A stretch of DNA of 64,000 nucleotides from Sphingobium sp. (GTDB lineage: Bacteria; Pseudomonadota; Alphaproteobacteria; Sphingomonadales; Sphingomonadaceae), in contig CP136575.1 of NCBI GenBank assembly GCA_035196065.1, positions 2,148,769 to 2,212,768 on the forward strand. The letters run 5' to 3'. Position numbers and translations under genes: made by a program. Below are positions 38,691 to 47,469 of this stretch, piece after piece (position 1 is the first letter of the stretch; each line of letters starts with the position of its first letter). The notes under the pieces were generated by a model. That model did no database searches. It was not told where the DNA came from and saw only the letters and a list, made by a program, of their open reading frames with translations.

Positions 38691-40082
38691 TCAATAGCGG
38701 TAATGATCGGGCTTGAACGGGCCTTGCTGGGTCACGCCGATATAGGCAGCCTGCTTCGGCGACAGGGTCGTCAGCTTCACACCCAGCTTTTCAAGGTGAA
38801 GCGCAGCCACCTTCTCGTCGAGATGCTTGGGCAGAACATAAACCTCGTTCTTATATTCGTCATTCTTGGCGAAAAGCTCGATTTGGGCCAGCACCTGATT
38901 GGTGAAGGACGAGCTCATCACAAAGCTGGGGTGGCCGGTGGCGCAGCCCAGATTGACCAGACGGCCCTTGGCAAGGACAATGATCTGCTTGCCATCAGGG
39001 AATTCTACAAGGTCAGTGCCCGGCTTCACTTCGGTCCATTTATAATTGTCGAGCGCTGAAATCTGGATCTCGCTATCGAAATGGCCGATGTTGCAGACGA
39101 TCGACATCGGCTTCATCGACTTCATATGTTCGGCGGTGATCACATCTTCGTTGCCGGTGGCGGTCACAAAGATATCGCAACGCTCAACCGCTTCTTCCAT
39201 GGTGACAACTTCATAGCCTTCCATCGCCGCCTGCAGGGCGCAGATCGGATCAATTTCGGTGACCATGACGCGCGCGCCGCCCTGGCGCAGCGAAGCGGCC
39301 GAGCCCTTGCCGACGTCACCAAAACCGGCAACGCAGGCAACCTTGCCGGCAAGCATGACGTCAGTCGCGCGGCGGATGGCATCAACCAGCGATTCTTTGC
39401 AGCCATATAGATTGTCGAACTTCGACTTGGTGACGCTGTCATTCACATTGATCGCGGGGAAAGGCAGCTTACCGTCCTTGGCGATCTGGTAAAGACGATG
39501 GACGCCCGTGGTGGTCTCTTCCGAAACGCCCTTAATGTTCTTCACGCTTTCCGTGAGATATCCCGGCTTCGCCTTGAGGAAGGCGTTGAGCGCGCGGACA
39601 AATTCAATTTCTTCGGCATTGGATGGTTCAAAAAGCGTCTCACCCGCTTCGACCCGGGCGCCCCAGAGCGCAAACATGGTGGCATCGCCGCCATCGTCGA
39701 GGATCAGGTTGGTGGTGGTGTCGTCGCCCCAATCAAAGATGCGGCCGACATAGTCCCAATAGTCGGCCAGGCTTTCGCCCTTCACCGCGAACACCGGAAT
39801 GCCTGCGGCGGCAATGGCAGCGGCGGCATGATCCTGCGTGGAAAAGATGTTGCAGGTCGCCCAACGCACTTCTGCACCCAGATCGACCAGCGTTTCGATC
39901 AGCACCGCAGTCTGGATCGTCATATGCAGCGAACCGGTGATCCGTGCACCCTTCAACGGCTTTGATGCACCATATTCCTTGCGCAGCGCCATCAGGCCCG
40001 GCATTTCGGTTTCGGCAATCTTGATTTCAGCCCGTCCGAAATCGGCGAGCGAAAGGTCGGCAATCACATAATCTGCGGCCAC
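38691..40082 (-). CDS. ahcY: Adenosylhomocysteinase
   Basis: Splits S-adenosylhomocysteine to adenosine and homocysteine, removing the inhibitory product of methylation. The 463-residue protein contains the NAD-binding [20 protein letters not shown] motif, the [18 protein letters not shown] substrate block and the C-terminal [14 protein letters not shown]...DHYRY tail. The start is a GTG at 40082, supported by GGAG 7 bases upstream and by [16 protein letters not shown] matching the family. The leader before it is unusually structured and covers that GGAG. Confidence 0.97.
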   Translation of the reverse strand: MAADYVIADLSLADFGRAEIKIAETEMPGLMALRKEYGASKPLKGARITGSLHMTIQTAVLIETLVDLGAEVRWATCNIFSTQDHAAAAIAAAGIPVFAVKGESLADYWDYVGRIFDWGDDTTTNLILDDGGDATMFALWGARVEAGETLFEPSNAEEIEFVRALNAFLKAKPGYLTESVKNIKGVSEETTTGVHRLYQIAKDGKLPFPAINVNDSVTKSKFDNLYGCKESLVDAIRRATDVMLAGKVACVAGFGDVGKGSAASLRQGGARVMVTEIDPICALQAAMEGYEVVTMEEAVERCDIFVTATGNEDVITAEHMKSMKPMSIVCNIGHFDSEIQISALDNYKWTEVKPGTDLVEFPDGKQIIVLAKGRLVNLGCATGHPSFVMSSSFTNQVLAQIELFAKNDEYKNEVYVLPKHLDEKVAALHLEKLGVKLTTLSPKQAAYIGVTQQGPFKPDHYRY

Positions 40083-40167
40083 GGGAAAACTCCGGCTAGG
40101 GGATTGGAATTGCTTGCCCCCTAGCGGAGATGTCCGCAGAAAGCAATCTCAATATAAAGATTGCTTT
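40083..40167 (-). promoter_or_regulatory. Structured 5' leader of ahcY, candidate riboswitch or RNA switch
   Basis: Read on the minus strand, two stems precede the GTG. Hairpin 1 has perfect 10-base arms, AAAGCAATCT (40167-40158) and AGATTGCTTT (40149-40140). Hairpin 2 pairs CTCCG plus CTAGGGG (40129-40118) with CCCCTAG plus CGGAG (40102-40090), 12 pairs with one bulge, and buries the GGAG ribosome-binding site. The 15-base loop of hairpin 2 contains AAGCAAT (40115-40109), complementary to ATTGCTT in the 3' arm of hairpin 1. The two can therefore pair with each other or fold apart. I cannot match this to a known SAH or SAM riboswitch. Confidence 0.55.
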
Positions 40168-40180
40168 ATATGGTATAGGC

Positions 40181-40669
40181 TCAACGCCGTGACGCGATCG
40201 CCACGGAACAATTATGTGCAGCCTGTCGTGGTACGCCTACAATTTCATCGGCCAAACGCGCCAATGCGCTGGCTTCCTGCCGAACACGGGAAAGCTCGTT
40301 CGACAGCTTTGCGAGCTTCGCACAATCAGGACTGCCGTTCCCGCCACCATAATAGTTGGACAGCGCAATCATGAATCGGTCCAGCTCTTCGAAAGCGGCC
40401 TTTTCGCCCATTGTCCTGGCATAACGCGCTTTGATGATATTGTGCTGGCTCGCCAGTAAATCATTATTCTGACGCACAAACCGGTTGTAGTCGCTCAAAA
40501 AGTTATCGCTCCCGAACCGGCAACGAAGTGCCGAAACCATGAGCATCTGGTTCATATTGGCGATGCGTGCTGCATCTTGCTCGGCGTTGGTCCAACATGC
40601 CTGTGCCGGTGTCGCCACCAGCGAAGCAGTCAGTAAAACCGCCGCGATACTCGCTGTAAACTTCTTCAT
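40181..40669 (-). CDS. Secreted protein of unknown function upstream of ahcY
   Basis: A 162-residue protein with a clear signal peptide (MKKFTASIAAVLLTASLVATPAQA, cut before CW). The mature part is helical with several Cys (CWTNAEQDAARI, LRCRFGSDNF, DCAKLAKL, NCSVAI), which could form disulfides in the periplasm. I recall similar short sphingomonad proteins being labelled as adenosylhomocysteinase in databases; nothing here supports that enzyme activity, and the label probably spread from the neighbouring gene. The ATG at 40669 follows GGAGGGG. Confidence 0.8.
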   Translation of the reverse strand: MKKFTASIAAVLLTASLVATPAQACWTNAEQDAARIANMNQMLMVSALRCRFGSDNFLSDYNRFVRQNNDLLASQHNIIKARYARTMGEKAAFEELDRFMIALSNYYGGGNGSPDCAKLAKLSNELSRVRQEASALARLADEIVGVPRQAAHNCSVAIASRR

Positions 40670-40896
40670 TTCAACACCCCTCCAGCAACCGTGGAAAGGC
40701 GACAATGCGGGAGCGTGTTTACCGAAATTTCAACCTGTGTAATGAAGCAAAATTAACCATGTGGCCTGTTGCCCCAATGTCACGTCCGAACAACAAGCGG
40801 ACCTTGGAACCGACAAAGACAATCCCTATTTGCATGAAGCACACATGCCATTATGCGGCAGACGACGCTCATAATTTGGCCAAGGAAGGAAATGCC

Positions 40897-41376
40897 ATGA
40901 CGATCAAAGTAGGTGATAAACTCCCCGACGTGAAACTGGTGAAGGCAACGGCAGAAGGACCGCAGCCTGTTCAAAGCTCGGATTATTTCGCTGGCCGCAA
41001 GGTTGCGCTTTTCTCGGTTCCGGGTGCCTTCACGCCGACCTGTTCCGCGCGCCATCTTCCCGGCTATGTTGAAAAAGCGGATGAACTGAAAGCCAAGGGC
41101 ATTGATGAAATCGCCTGCACCGCAGTCAATGACGCCTTTGTTCTGGGTGCATGGAACAAGTCGGGCGGTTCGGACGCCATCACCATGCTGGCAGACGGCA
41201 ATGGCGATTTTGCCCAAGCCGTAGGACTTACCATGGACGGTAGCGGTTTCGGCATGGGCAAGCGCGGACAGCGTTTCTCGATGATCGTCAATGATGGCGT
41301 TGTCGAACAGTTGAACGTCGAAGCTCCGGGCGATTTCAAGGTCAGCTCCGCCGACCATATGCTTGGTCAGCTCTAA
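40897..41376 (+). CDS. Peroxiredoxin (Prx5-like)
   Basis: A 159-residue thiol peroxidase. The peroxidatic Cys49 sits in PGAFTPTCSARHLPGY, the signature of the Prx5/AhpE-like group. The ACTAVNDAFVLGAWNK and GMGKRGQRFSMIVNDGVVEQLNVE blocks follow. No reducing glutaredoxin domain is fused, so it would use thioredoxin or glutaredoxin. AAGGAAGG precedes the ATG at 40897; the open frame upstream to 40705 is not used. The 227 bases back to the secreted-protein gene contain only the two divergent promoter regions, in which I identify no firm motif. Confidence 0.93.
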   Translation: MTIKVGDKLPDVKLVKATAEGPQPVQSSDYFAGRKVALFSVPGAFTPTCSARHLPGYVEKADELKAKGIDEIACTAVNDAFVLGAWNKSGGSDAITMLADGNGDFAQAVGLTMDGSGFGMGKRGQRFSMIVNDGVVEQLNVEAPGDFKVSSADHMLGQL

Positions 41377-41430
41377 ACTCAGGCTGAAACAACCATAAGG
41401 CGAAGTGGTTAAAGCCATGATGCCAGCGTT

Positions 41431-41457
41431 AGGGCGGGGTCATTCCCGCCCTTTTTG
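41431..41457 (+). terminator. Rho-independent terminator after the peroxiredoxin gene
   Basis: A perfect 8-bp stem AGGGCGGG (41431-41438) with CCCGCCCT (41445-41452), loop of six, then TTTTT including the last stem base. It lies 54 bases after the peroxiredoxin stop and 36 bases before the AMP nucleosidase gene. Confidence 0.9.
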
Positions 41458-41492
41458 CTTGCCAAAAGACGTAGAATAGGGAAACCGTCTTC

Positions 41493-42926
41493 ATGGCTAC
41501 AGAAAAGACACAAGACATAATCCGCCAGATTACTCAGCGTTACGATGCATCAGTCGAACGCCTGCGCACCGCACTTGCCGCTTATTTGAAAGACCGTACC
41601 GCGCCTAACGCGGTGGACCGCGCAAATGGTGCTTTTGCTTATCCAGAACTCGTGATCCGTTATGACGGCGTTGAAAAATCGAGCGGCTCAAACCTCGCAT
41701 TTGGCCGCCTTGAAAAACCCGGCACTTACCGCATCACGTTGACCCGTCCTGAAATATTCGGTGACTATCTGGAAAGCCAGATTGAACTTCTGGTCGAACA
41801 ATTCGAAATCCAGATGGAGGTTCACGCAGGACGGCAGGAAATCCCCTTCCCTTATGTGCTCGACGGGCTCGATCTGGGCGACGTTTCACCAACCGAGCTA
41901 TCCAAATATTTTCCGGCAACCGAGCTTGCGCATATCGGTGACGAAGCCGCTGACGGCCTGCTGATTGCAGATGAAAACGGCCTGCCCCTGTCACTTTTTG
42001 ACGGATTGCGCACCGATTTCTCGCTCGCCCGGCTCAAACATTATACGGGAACCCCGCCGGAGCATTTCCAGCGCTATATCCTCTTCACAAACTATAATCG
42101 CTATGTTGACGAGTTTGTTGCATGGGCGTGCCAGCAGGTCGGCAAAGGACGCTACACGGCACTCTCAGGTGCAGGCGGGCTGTATGTAGACGAATCTACA
42201 GAGGACCATGCGCAGTTGGTTGCCGACAGCACATGGCGCAAGCATCAGATGCCGGCCTATCACCTGATGGCCGATGGTGAGACTGGGATCACGTTGGTCA
42301 ATATCGGCGTCGGCCCTTCCAATGCGAAGAATATCTGCGACCACCTTGCCGTGTTGCGTCCCGAAGTCTGGCTGATGATCGGCCATTGCGGCGGCCTGCG
42401 CGATACGCAGCGGATCGGCGACTATGTGCTTGCCCACGCCTATTTGCGCGACGACAATATTCTCGACCGCGTTCTTCCGCCCGAAATCCCCATCCCGCCC
42501 ATTGCCGAAGTGCAACAAGCACTCGAAGCTGCAGCCGTGCAGGTATCGGGAACCAGCGGTGCAAACCTGAAACGCAGGATGCGCACCGGAACGGTTGTGA
42601 CTACCGACGACCGCAATTGGGAATTGCGCTATACCGACAGCGCACTGCGCTTCTCCCAGTCGCGTGCGGTTGCAATCGACATGGAATCGGCAACGATTGC
42701 GGCGCAAGGTTATCGCTTCCGCGTGCCCTATGGCACCCTGCTGTGCGTCTCGGACAAGCCACTGCATGGCGAAATCAAACTGCCGGGTCAGGCCAACCGG
42801 TTCTATGAAGAGGCGATTGCCGCACATCTGCAGATCGGCATCCAAACCTGTGAATTGCTGCGCGAAGCCGGCAACAGCCTGCACAGCCGCAAATTGCGTG
42901 CATTTAACGAACCCCCTTTCCGTTAA
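41493..42926 (+). CDS. amn: AMP nucleosidase
   Basis: Hydrolyses AMP to adenine and ribose-5-phosphate, a cytoplasmic purine-salvage step. The 477 residues comprise the N-terminal regulatory domain typical of Amn (PYVLDGLDLGDVSPTELSKYFP) and a C-terminal nucleoside phosphorylase fold with MIGHCGGLRDTQRIGDYVLAHAY, TTDDRNWELRY and the MESATIAAQGYRFRVPYGTLLCVSDKPLHGE block. The length is normal. A clear terminator separates it from the peroxiredoxin. The SDR gene starts 8 bases later and is probably co-transcribed. Confidence 0.95.
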   Translation: MATEKTQDIIRQITQRYDASVERLRTALAAYLKDRTAPNAVDRANGAFAYPELVIRYDGVEKSSGSNLAFGRLEKPGTYRITLTRPEIFGDYLESQIELLVEQFEIQMEVHAGRQEIPFPYVLDGLDLGDVSPTELSKYFPATELAHIGDEAADGLLIADENGLPLSLFDGLRTDFSLARLKHYTGTPPEHFQRYILFTNYNRYVDEFVAWACQQVGKGRYTALSGAGGLYVDESTEDHAQLVADSTWRKHQMPAYHLMADGETGITLVNIGVGPSNAKNICDHLAVLRPEVWLMIGHCGGLRDTQRIGDYVLAHAYLRDDNILDRVLPPEIPIPPIAEVQQALEAAAVQVSGTSGANLKRRMRTGTVVTTDDRNWELRYTDSALRFSQSRAVAIDMESATIAAQGYRFRVPYGTLLCVSDKPLHGEIKLPGQANRFYEEAIAAHLQIGIQTCELLREAGNSLHSRKLRAFNEPPFR

Positions 42927-42934
42927 GGACCTAC

Positions 42935-43717
42935 ATGGACGATTGCCCCCCTTTATCCCGTTCGATTGCTGGCCGTGTGGCCATTGTCACTGGCGCTGCG
43001 GGCGGAATGGGGCGGGCAACCGCGCTGTTATTTGCAGCGGAAGGCGCCAAGGTTGCCGTGTGCGATCTTGATACCGCCGGATGCGAGGCAGTGGTGGCAG
43101 AAATTGGCGCGGCTGGCGGGACGGCACTGGCCTGCCCGCTTGACGTTGCCGATCATGATGCAATCAAGCTGAATGTAGAAAAAATCACCGGACATTTCGG
43201 CGGCATCGATATCCTCGTCAACAATGCAGGAATTTCCGCATTTTGCCCGCTCGATGCTGGCAACGAATATGACATGATATGGGACCGCGCGCTTGCGATA
43301 ATGCTGACCGCGCATCAGCGCATGGTGCGCGCCGCCCTGCCATGGTTGCGAAAGAGCGACGCTGCGCGCATCGTCAACATCGCCTCAACCGAAGGGCTGG
43401 GGGCCACGCCGGGCGATACGCCCTATGTCGCTGCAAAAACGGGCGTTACGGGGCTTACCCGCGGACTTGCCGTCGATCTGGGCAAGGAAGGCATCACCGT
43501 CAATTGCATCTGCCCTGGTCCTATCCGCACCGGCATGACCGACAAGGTCAGCGAAGCGGACAAAGCAGTTTTCGCCAATCGCCGCACGGCGCTGCGCCGC
43601 TATGCCTGGCCTGAGGAGGTTGCGCACATGACGCTCAGCCTTGTCCTGCCCGCGGCAAGCTATGTTACCGGGGCCGTCATCCCCGTTGACGGGGGGCTGA
43701 CGGCCCGGAACGCCTAA
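42935..43717 (+). CDS. SDR-family NAD(P)-dependent oxidoreductase
   Basis: A 260-residue classical short-chain dehydrogenase/reductase: cofactor-binding GAAGGMGRA near residue 19-27, NNAG at the end of strand 4, and the catalytic set Ser (NIASTEG), Tyr and Lys (YVAAKTG). The PGPIRTGMTDKV and VTGAVIPVDGGLTARNA blocks finish the fold. The substrate cannot be predicted; 3-oxoacyl reductase or sugar/alcohol dehydrogenase activity are typical. It is coupled to amn by an 8-base gap and ends 16 bases from the convergent TonB-C gene. Confidence 0.9.
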   Translation: MDDCPPLSRSIAGRVAIVTGAAGGMGRATALLFAAEGAKVAVCDLDTAGCEAVVAEIGAAGGTALACPLDVADHDAIKLNVEKITGHFGGIDILVNNAGISAFCPLDAGNEYDMIWDRALAIMLTAHQRMVRAALPWLRKSDAARIVNIASTEGLGATPGDTPYVAAKTGVTGLTRGLAVDLGKEGITVNCICPGPIRTGMTDKVSEADKAVFANRRTALRRYAWPEEVAHMTLSLVLPAASYVTGAVIPVDGGLTARNA

Positions 43718-43733
43718 CCGAGATATAGTCCGC

Positions 43734-44315
43734 TCAGTTGCCTTGGTAGAAAGCGACTTGGGTGAAGTTGATAGACTCAACGGGAACGCCGTCGACCATT
43801 GCTGGCCGAAGTTTCAAAGAGCGGCACAGCTTCCACTTTGCAGCATTATCCAATGCTTGATAACCGGAGGTTGCAGCAATTGTGCAATCTCTCGCTTTAC
43901 CGTTCACGCCGACGATGAGCCGGACGACAACTGTCCCCTGTTCGCCATTGACCAGACTATTGCTAGGATAATCATCCGTCGAAATCGGCGGTTTTCCTGA
44001 TAGCGATTGCGGGGGAACGAAGCCCGCTGGAACATCGGCTATCCAAACGGGAGCTTTGGAAATGACAGGTTTGCTCGCGGCGCGAAAAATGACCGTTTTG
44101 CATGCCTGTTTGTCTGCCAATGCGCTTCCGCTCGTTTTTGTAACAATGCAATTATTGGGCCCGAGGATATAGCCATTACTCACAAATTTAACTTCGGCCT
44201 GAGCTTCTTTAGGTTCGGCTACACCCGCTGGGACACTGACCAAAAACATCGAGTATTGGTCCTCTGTCGCGTGCAGAGCTGCTGCGGCTAAGCACACTAC
44301 AGAAGCGAATTGCAT
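43734..44315 (-). CDS. Stand-alone TonB C-terminal domain protein
   Basis: A 193-residue exported protein: a signal-like N-terminus (MQFASVVCLAAAALHA), a middle region with Cys pairs, and a C-terminal TonB_C fold (GEQGTVVVRLIVGVNGKARDCTIAATSGYQALDNAA, then LKLRPAMVDGVPVES). It lacks the transmembrane anchor and Pro-rich spacer of a true TonB. It is likely a periplasmic protein of unknown role. AGGGATGG supports the ATG at 44315 over one at 44327. It starts 5 bases after the M2 peptidase gene and is the last of that operon. Confidence 0.78.
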   Translation of the reverse strand: MQFASVVCLAAAALHATEDQYSMFLVSVPAGVAEPKEAQAEVKFVSNGYILGPNNCIVTKTSGSALADKQACKTVIFRAASKPVISKAPVWIADVPAGFVPPQSLSGKPPISTDDYPSNSLVNGEQGTVVVRLIVGVNGKARDCTIAATSGYQALDNAAKWKLCRSLKLRPAMVDGVPVESINFTQVAFYQGN

Positions 44316-44320
44316 GCTTC

Positions 44321-46132
44321 TTACCATCCCTTTTTTTGGCCCTTATTCTGCTGCTTAAGCCAATCCATCAGCGGCTTGAAATAATCGAGCATCGCCTTGC
44401 CTGACATTTCGCGGCTGCCGGTGAAGGCTTCCAACGCATCGGGCCAGGGCTTGGACGCGCCCATTTCGAGCATCGCGTTGAGTTTCTTGCCGACATCCTT
44501 GTTCCCATAGAATGAGCAGCGGTGCAGCGGCCCCTTCCATCCGGCTGCGTCGCAAGCGGCCTTGTAGAATTGGAACTGCAGGATGCGCGCGAGGAAGTAA
44601 CGCGTATAGGGCGTGTTCCCTGGAATATGATATTTAGCACCCGGATCGAATGCATTGGCGGGCCGTTCAGCGGGCGGAACGATACCCTGATATTGGCGGC
44701 GCAAATCAGTCCATGCCTTATTGTAATTGGCAGGCGCGATCGAACCGTTGAACACGCCCCAGCGCCATTTATCGACCAGCAGGCCAAAAGGCAGAAAGGC
44801 CACCTTGTCCATCGCCTGACGCAAAAGCAGGCCGGTATCCTTGTCCGCACTCGGTACCTTGTCCTTGTCGAGCAGGCCGATCTGAACAAGATATTCGGGC
44901 GTGATCGACAGGGCCACGGCATCACCAATCGCCTCATGGAAACCGTCATTCGCGCCGTTCAAGTGCAGATAGCTCTGCTGGTTATAGGCGCGCTGGTAGT
45001 AATTGTGGCCGAGTTCGTGATGAATCGTCACGAAATCACTCGAATTGACCTTGATGCACATCTTGATGCGCAGATCGTCGACATTGTCGATATTCCACGC
45101 AGACGCATGGCAAACCACTTCGCGGTCACGCGGTTTCAGGAATTGCGAACGCGCGTAAAAACTTTGGGGCAGCGGTGCAAAGCCGAGTGAAGAGAAAAAG
45201 CCCTCTCCAATCTTCACCATGCCGATCTCGTCGATATTCTTCGCCTTCAGCAGATCGCCAATATCATAGCCGATATCGCCCGAACCCGCGGGCGCAACAA
45301 TATCGTATATGTTGCCCCATTCCTGTGCCCACATATTGCCGAGCAAATCCGCCCGGATCGGGCCGGTCTTGGCCTGCACTGCATCGCCATATTTGGCGTT
45401 CAGCTTTCCGCGTACAAAGGTGTGCAGCTCGTCATAAAGCGGCTTCACTTCCAGCCACAGCTTGTCGGTCAAATTGGCAAACTCATCAGCTGGCATGTCA
45501 TAGCCCGAACGCCACATCGCGCCGACATCCTTGAAGCCAAGCTCGGTCGCGCCGTCATTGGCAATTTCGACCATCCGGGCGTAATCCTTGCCCATCGGTT
45601 GGCCGACATTGTCGTGCCAACTGACCCACATTTCCTTCAATTCTTCGGGGTTCCGGCTGGCGCCCATTTCGGCTTCGATGTCGGAGCCGCTGATAGGCTG
45701 CCCCTTCAGCATGCCCTTGCCCTTGCCGTAAGAGGATTGCAGACGGGTGCCGATGGTCGCCAGCTCGGCTGCCGCGCCCTCGCGCGTCGGTGCGGGCAAG
45801 ACAAGGCCGCCGCGCAATATATCGAGTTTACGCCGGGTCTCGGCAGTCAGCCCGGGTACAGCCTGATATTTGGCCGCTTCAAGTGCATATTGAACCGCTT
45901 TTTCGGTGCCAACCTCGCCATATTTCGCTGCCAGCGCATCCGTATCGTCGATGATATAGGTTGCGTTGATCCATGCAACGCGGCCGCCCTCTATCGAAAA
46001 GCCGAACAGGTCTTTTTCGGCTTTCGCAACAAAAGCCTCTGCATCGGCGACAGTCGGCGCATTTTCCTGCGCCATGACCGGTGTGGCCATCAGCGCGGCT
46101 GATAGCGCCAGTGTTGATATAAATTTCTTCAT
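44321..46132 (-). CDS. M2-family peptidyl-dipeptidase (ACE-like)
   Basis: Zinc dipeptidyl carboxypeptidase of the angiotensin-converting-enzyme family, 603 residues. The signal peptide MKKFISTLALSAALMATPVMA sends it to the periplasm. The metal site is H372-E-L-G-H376 in IHHELGHNYYQRAY, with the third ligand Glu in GFHEAIGDAVALS about 25 residues on. YTRYFLARILQFQFY and the KPWPDALEAFTG block are typical of bacterial M2 peptidases. GGGGAG precedes the ATG at 46132. It probably trims periplasmic peptides. Confidence 0.93.
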   Translation of the reverse strand: MKKFISTLALSAALMATPVMAQENAPTVADAEAFVAKAEKDLFGFSIEGGRVAWINATYIIDDTDALAAKYGEVGTEKAVQYALEAAKYQAVPGLTAETRRKLDILRGGLVLPAPTREGAAAELATIGTRLQSSYGKGKGMLKGQPISGSDIEAEMGASRNPEELKEMWVSWHDNVGQPMGKDYARMVEIANDGATELGFKDVGAMWRSGYDMPADEFANLTDKLWLEVKPLYDELHTFVRGKLNAKYGDAVQAKTGPIRADLLGNMWAQEWGNIYDIVAPAGSGDIGYDIGDLLKAKNIDEIGMVKIGEGFFSSLGFAPLPQSFYARSQFLKPRDREVVCHASAWNIDNVDDLRIKMCIKVNSSDFVTIHHELGHNYYQRAYNQQSYLHLNGANDGFHEAIGDAVALSITPEYLVQIGLLDKDKVPSADKDTGLLLRQAMDKVAFLPFGLLVDKWRWGVFNGSIAPANYNKAWTDLRRQYQGIVPPAERPANAFDPGAKYHIPGNTPYTRYFLARILQFQFYKAACDAAGWKGPLHRCSFYGNKDVGKKLNAMLEMGASKPWPDALEAFTGSREMSGKAMLDYFKPLMDWLKQQNKGQKKGW

Positions 46133-46189
46133 TTCGAAACTCCCCGAACAAAATCTATGCAGACGCACTGCGCTTGCGTCGGATGCAGG

Positions 46190-46726
46190 TCAAGACGGAC
46201 GGTCTGCCCTTCGCCGAAGCCAGAGCGCCACTGGCAGAGCGGACAGCGTGATCATGAAAGCGATCGACTTGATCGGCCGCGCCGCCGCCGCCAGCGCGGC
46301 AAAACTGTCCGTGCCTTGGCCTTCCAATAACTGGATGAACTGGCAGATTGTTTCCGAATAGTCGCTGACGATGAAAACCACCGCCGCGCCCAGAACCACA
46401 TTGCCCAACCGCCGCACCCGGGGCGAGGCATGGCCGCGCAGCATCTGCCCGCCCGTGGCTGCACCTATGCCATATATGGCAATGAAGATCAGATCGATCG
46501 CCATGCTGGTCTGTGCCAGCCAGAGCACGCCATCGGCCTGCCACTGTTGCTGGATCAGATTGACCTTCGCCGCACTGGCTGCCGCCTGATGATCGCTAAT
46601 CCCGAAGGGCGCGACTTCGTTGGAAAGCGAGGGGTTGATCGCAATCATCACCGCGAGCAGCAGCAATCCGCCAAGCCATAGCCGCCAGAAAGTTTTTTCC
46701 TGCGCAGATTCGCCCGCTGTCGTCAT
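46190..46726 (-). CDS. Unrecognised membrane protein, 178 aa
   Basis: Four probable transmembrane helices (about residues 14-30, 70-92, 105-124 and 150-168), with a charged loop SEVAPFGISDHQ-type segment after the first. The family is not recognised. The ATG at 46726 overlaps the stop of the hydrolase gene by four bases (ATGA), which fixes the start; the longer open frame upstream is the shadow of that gene. It ends 57 bases before the M2 peptidase, so it belongs to the same operon. Confidence 0.7.
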   Translation of the reverse strand: MTTAGESAQEKTFWRLWLGGLLLLAVMIAINPSLSNEVAPFGISDHQAAASAAKVNLIQQQWQADGVLWLAQTSMAIDLIFIAIYGIGAATGGQMLRGHASPRVRRLGNVVLGAAVVFIVSDYSETICQFIQLLEGQGTDSFAALAAAARPIKSIAFMITLSALPVALWLRRRADRPS

Positions 46727-47469
46727 GATGCCAGATACTCCACCATGGCCTGCCCCAATTCGGGCTTGGTCACTGCGCTCATATGATTGCCCGGAACAGC
46801 GATCAATGCAGCCTGAGGCAGCACATCTGCGAGAGCGGCTGCAGACCCATTGTCGTCGTCGTCGTCCCCGCAAATCACGCCCACCGGAAGGTCGAACCCG
46901 GCGAGTGCCTCCACCGGCGTATCGACAAAGCTGTCGAGGATATTGAGCAGCGCAACCGGATCGCCGCCCGTTGTCTTCAAAAATGCCTCGACCATGAATG
47001 CCGCCGATCCGCGCGGATGTTCGCCCAAATGGGTCAAGACATGGCGGAAATGGCTTGCCCGCGTCCCGGTATCGGTCAGCCCCTTCAGGCCCATCCCTGA
47101 AATGATGGCCTTGCGCGGCCGACAACCGCGGGCAAGCATCCGCGCCACGGTGCGCCCACCAAGCGAATAGCCGGCAAGGTCGAAATCCGCGAGCGCCAGA
47201 TGATCGAGCAACGCAAACTGATCATCCGCCAGAATATCGCGTCCATAAAGTGCGCGATCATGCGGCTTGTCGCTATGCCCATGTGCGCGCAGGTCAGGCA
47301 TGATCACGCGATAGCCCGATGACGCCAGCAAGCCGGCATGGCCGTAGCGGATCCAGTTGGTATCCGCATCGCTCATATAGCCATGAATAAGGATTAGCGG
47401 ACGCCCTTCCCCCAGTTCCTTTACCGCAATCTCGACGCCATCATGCGCGGCAACCCGATATTCCCTCAT
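46723..47469 (-). CDS. Alpha/beta-hydrolase fold protein
   Basis: A 248-residue hydrolase of the lipase/esterase type. The oxyanion segment is LILIHGYMSDA, the nucleophile Ser102 is in AGYSLGG, the acid Asp lies in VICGDDDDDNG (a run of five Asp coded by a GTC/GAC repeat), and the His is in VPGNHMSAV. The substrate is unknown. It overlaps the GFA gene upstream and the membrane-protein gene downstream by four bases each. Confidence 0.88.
   Translation of the reverse strand: MREYRVAAHDGVEIAVKELGEGRPLILIHGYMSDADTNWIRYGHAGLLASSGYRVIMPDLRAHGHSDKPHDRALYGRDILADDQFALLDHLALADFDLAGYSLGGRTVARMLARGCRPRKAIISGMGLKGLTDTGTRASHFRHVLTHLGEHPRGSAAFMVEAFLKTTGGDPVALLNILDSFVDTPVEALAGFDLPVGVICGDDDDDNGSAAALADVLPQAALIAVPGNHMSAVTKPELGQAMVEYLAS

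Noticed and set aside
46849-46868. GTC/GAC triplet repeat in the hydrolase gene as a microsatellite
   Set aside because: It codes the acidic loop where the catalytic Asp is expected and keeps the frame; too short for an expansion claim.
46727-47125. Upstream extension of the 4-span membrane protein gene
   Set aside because: The extension is Arg/Gly-rich shadow of the hydrolase gene; the ATGA overlap at 46726 explains the true start.
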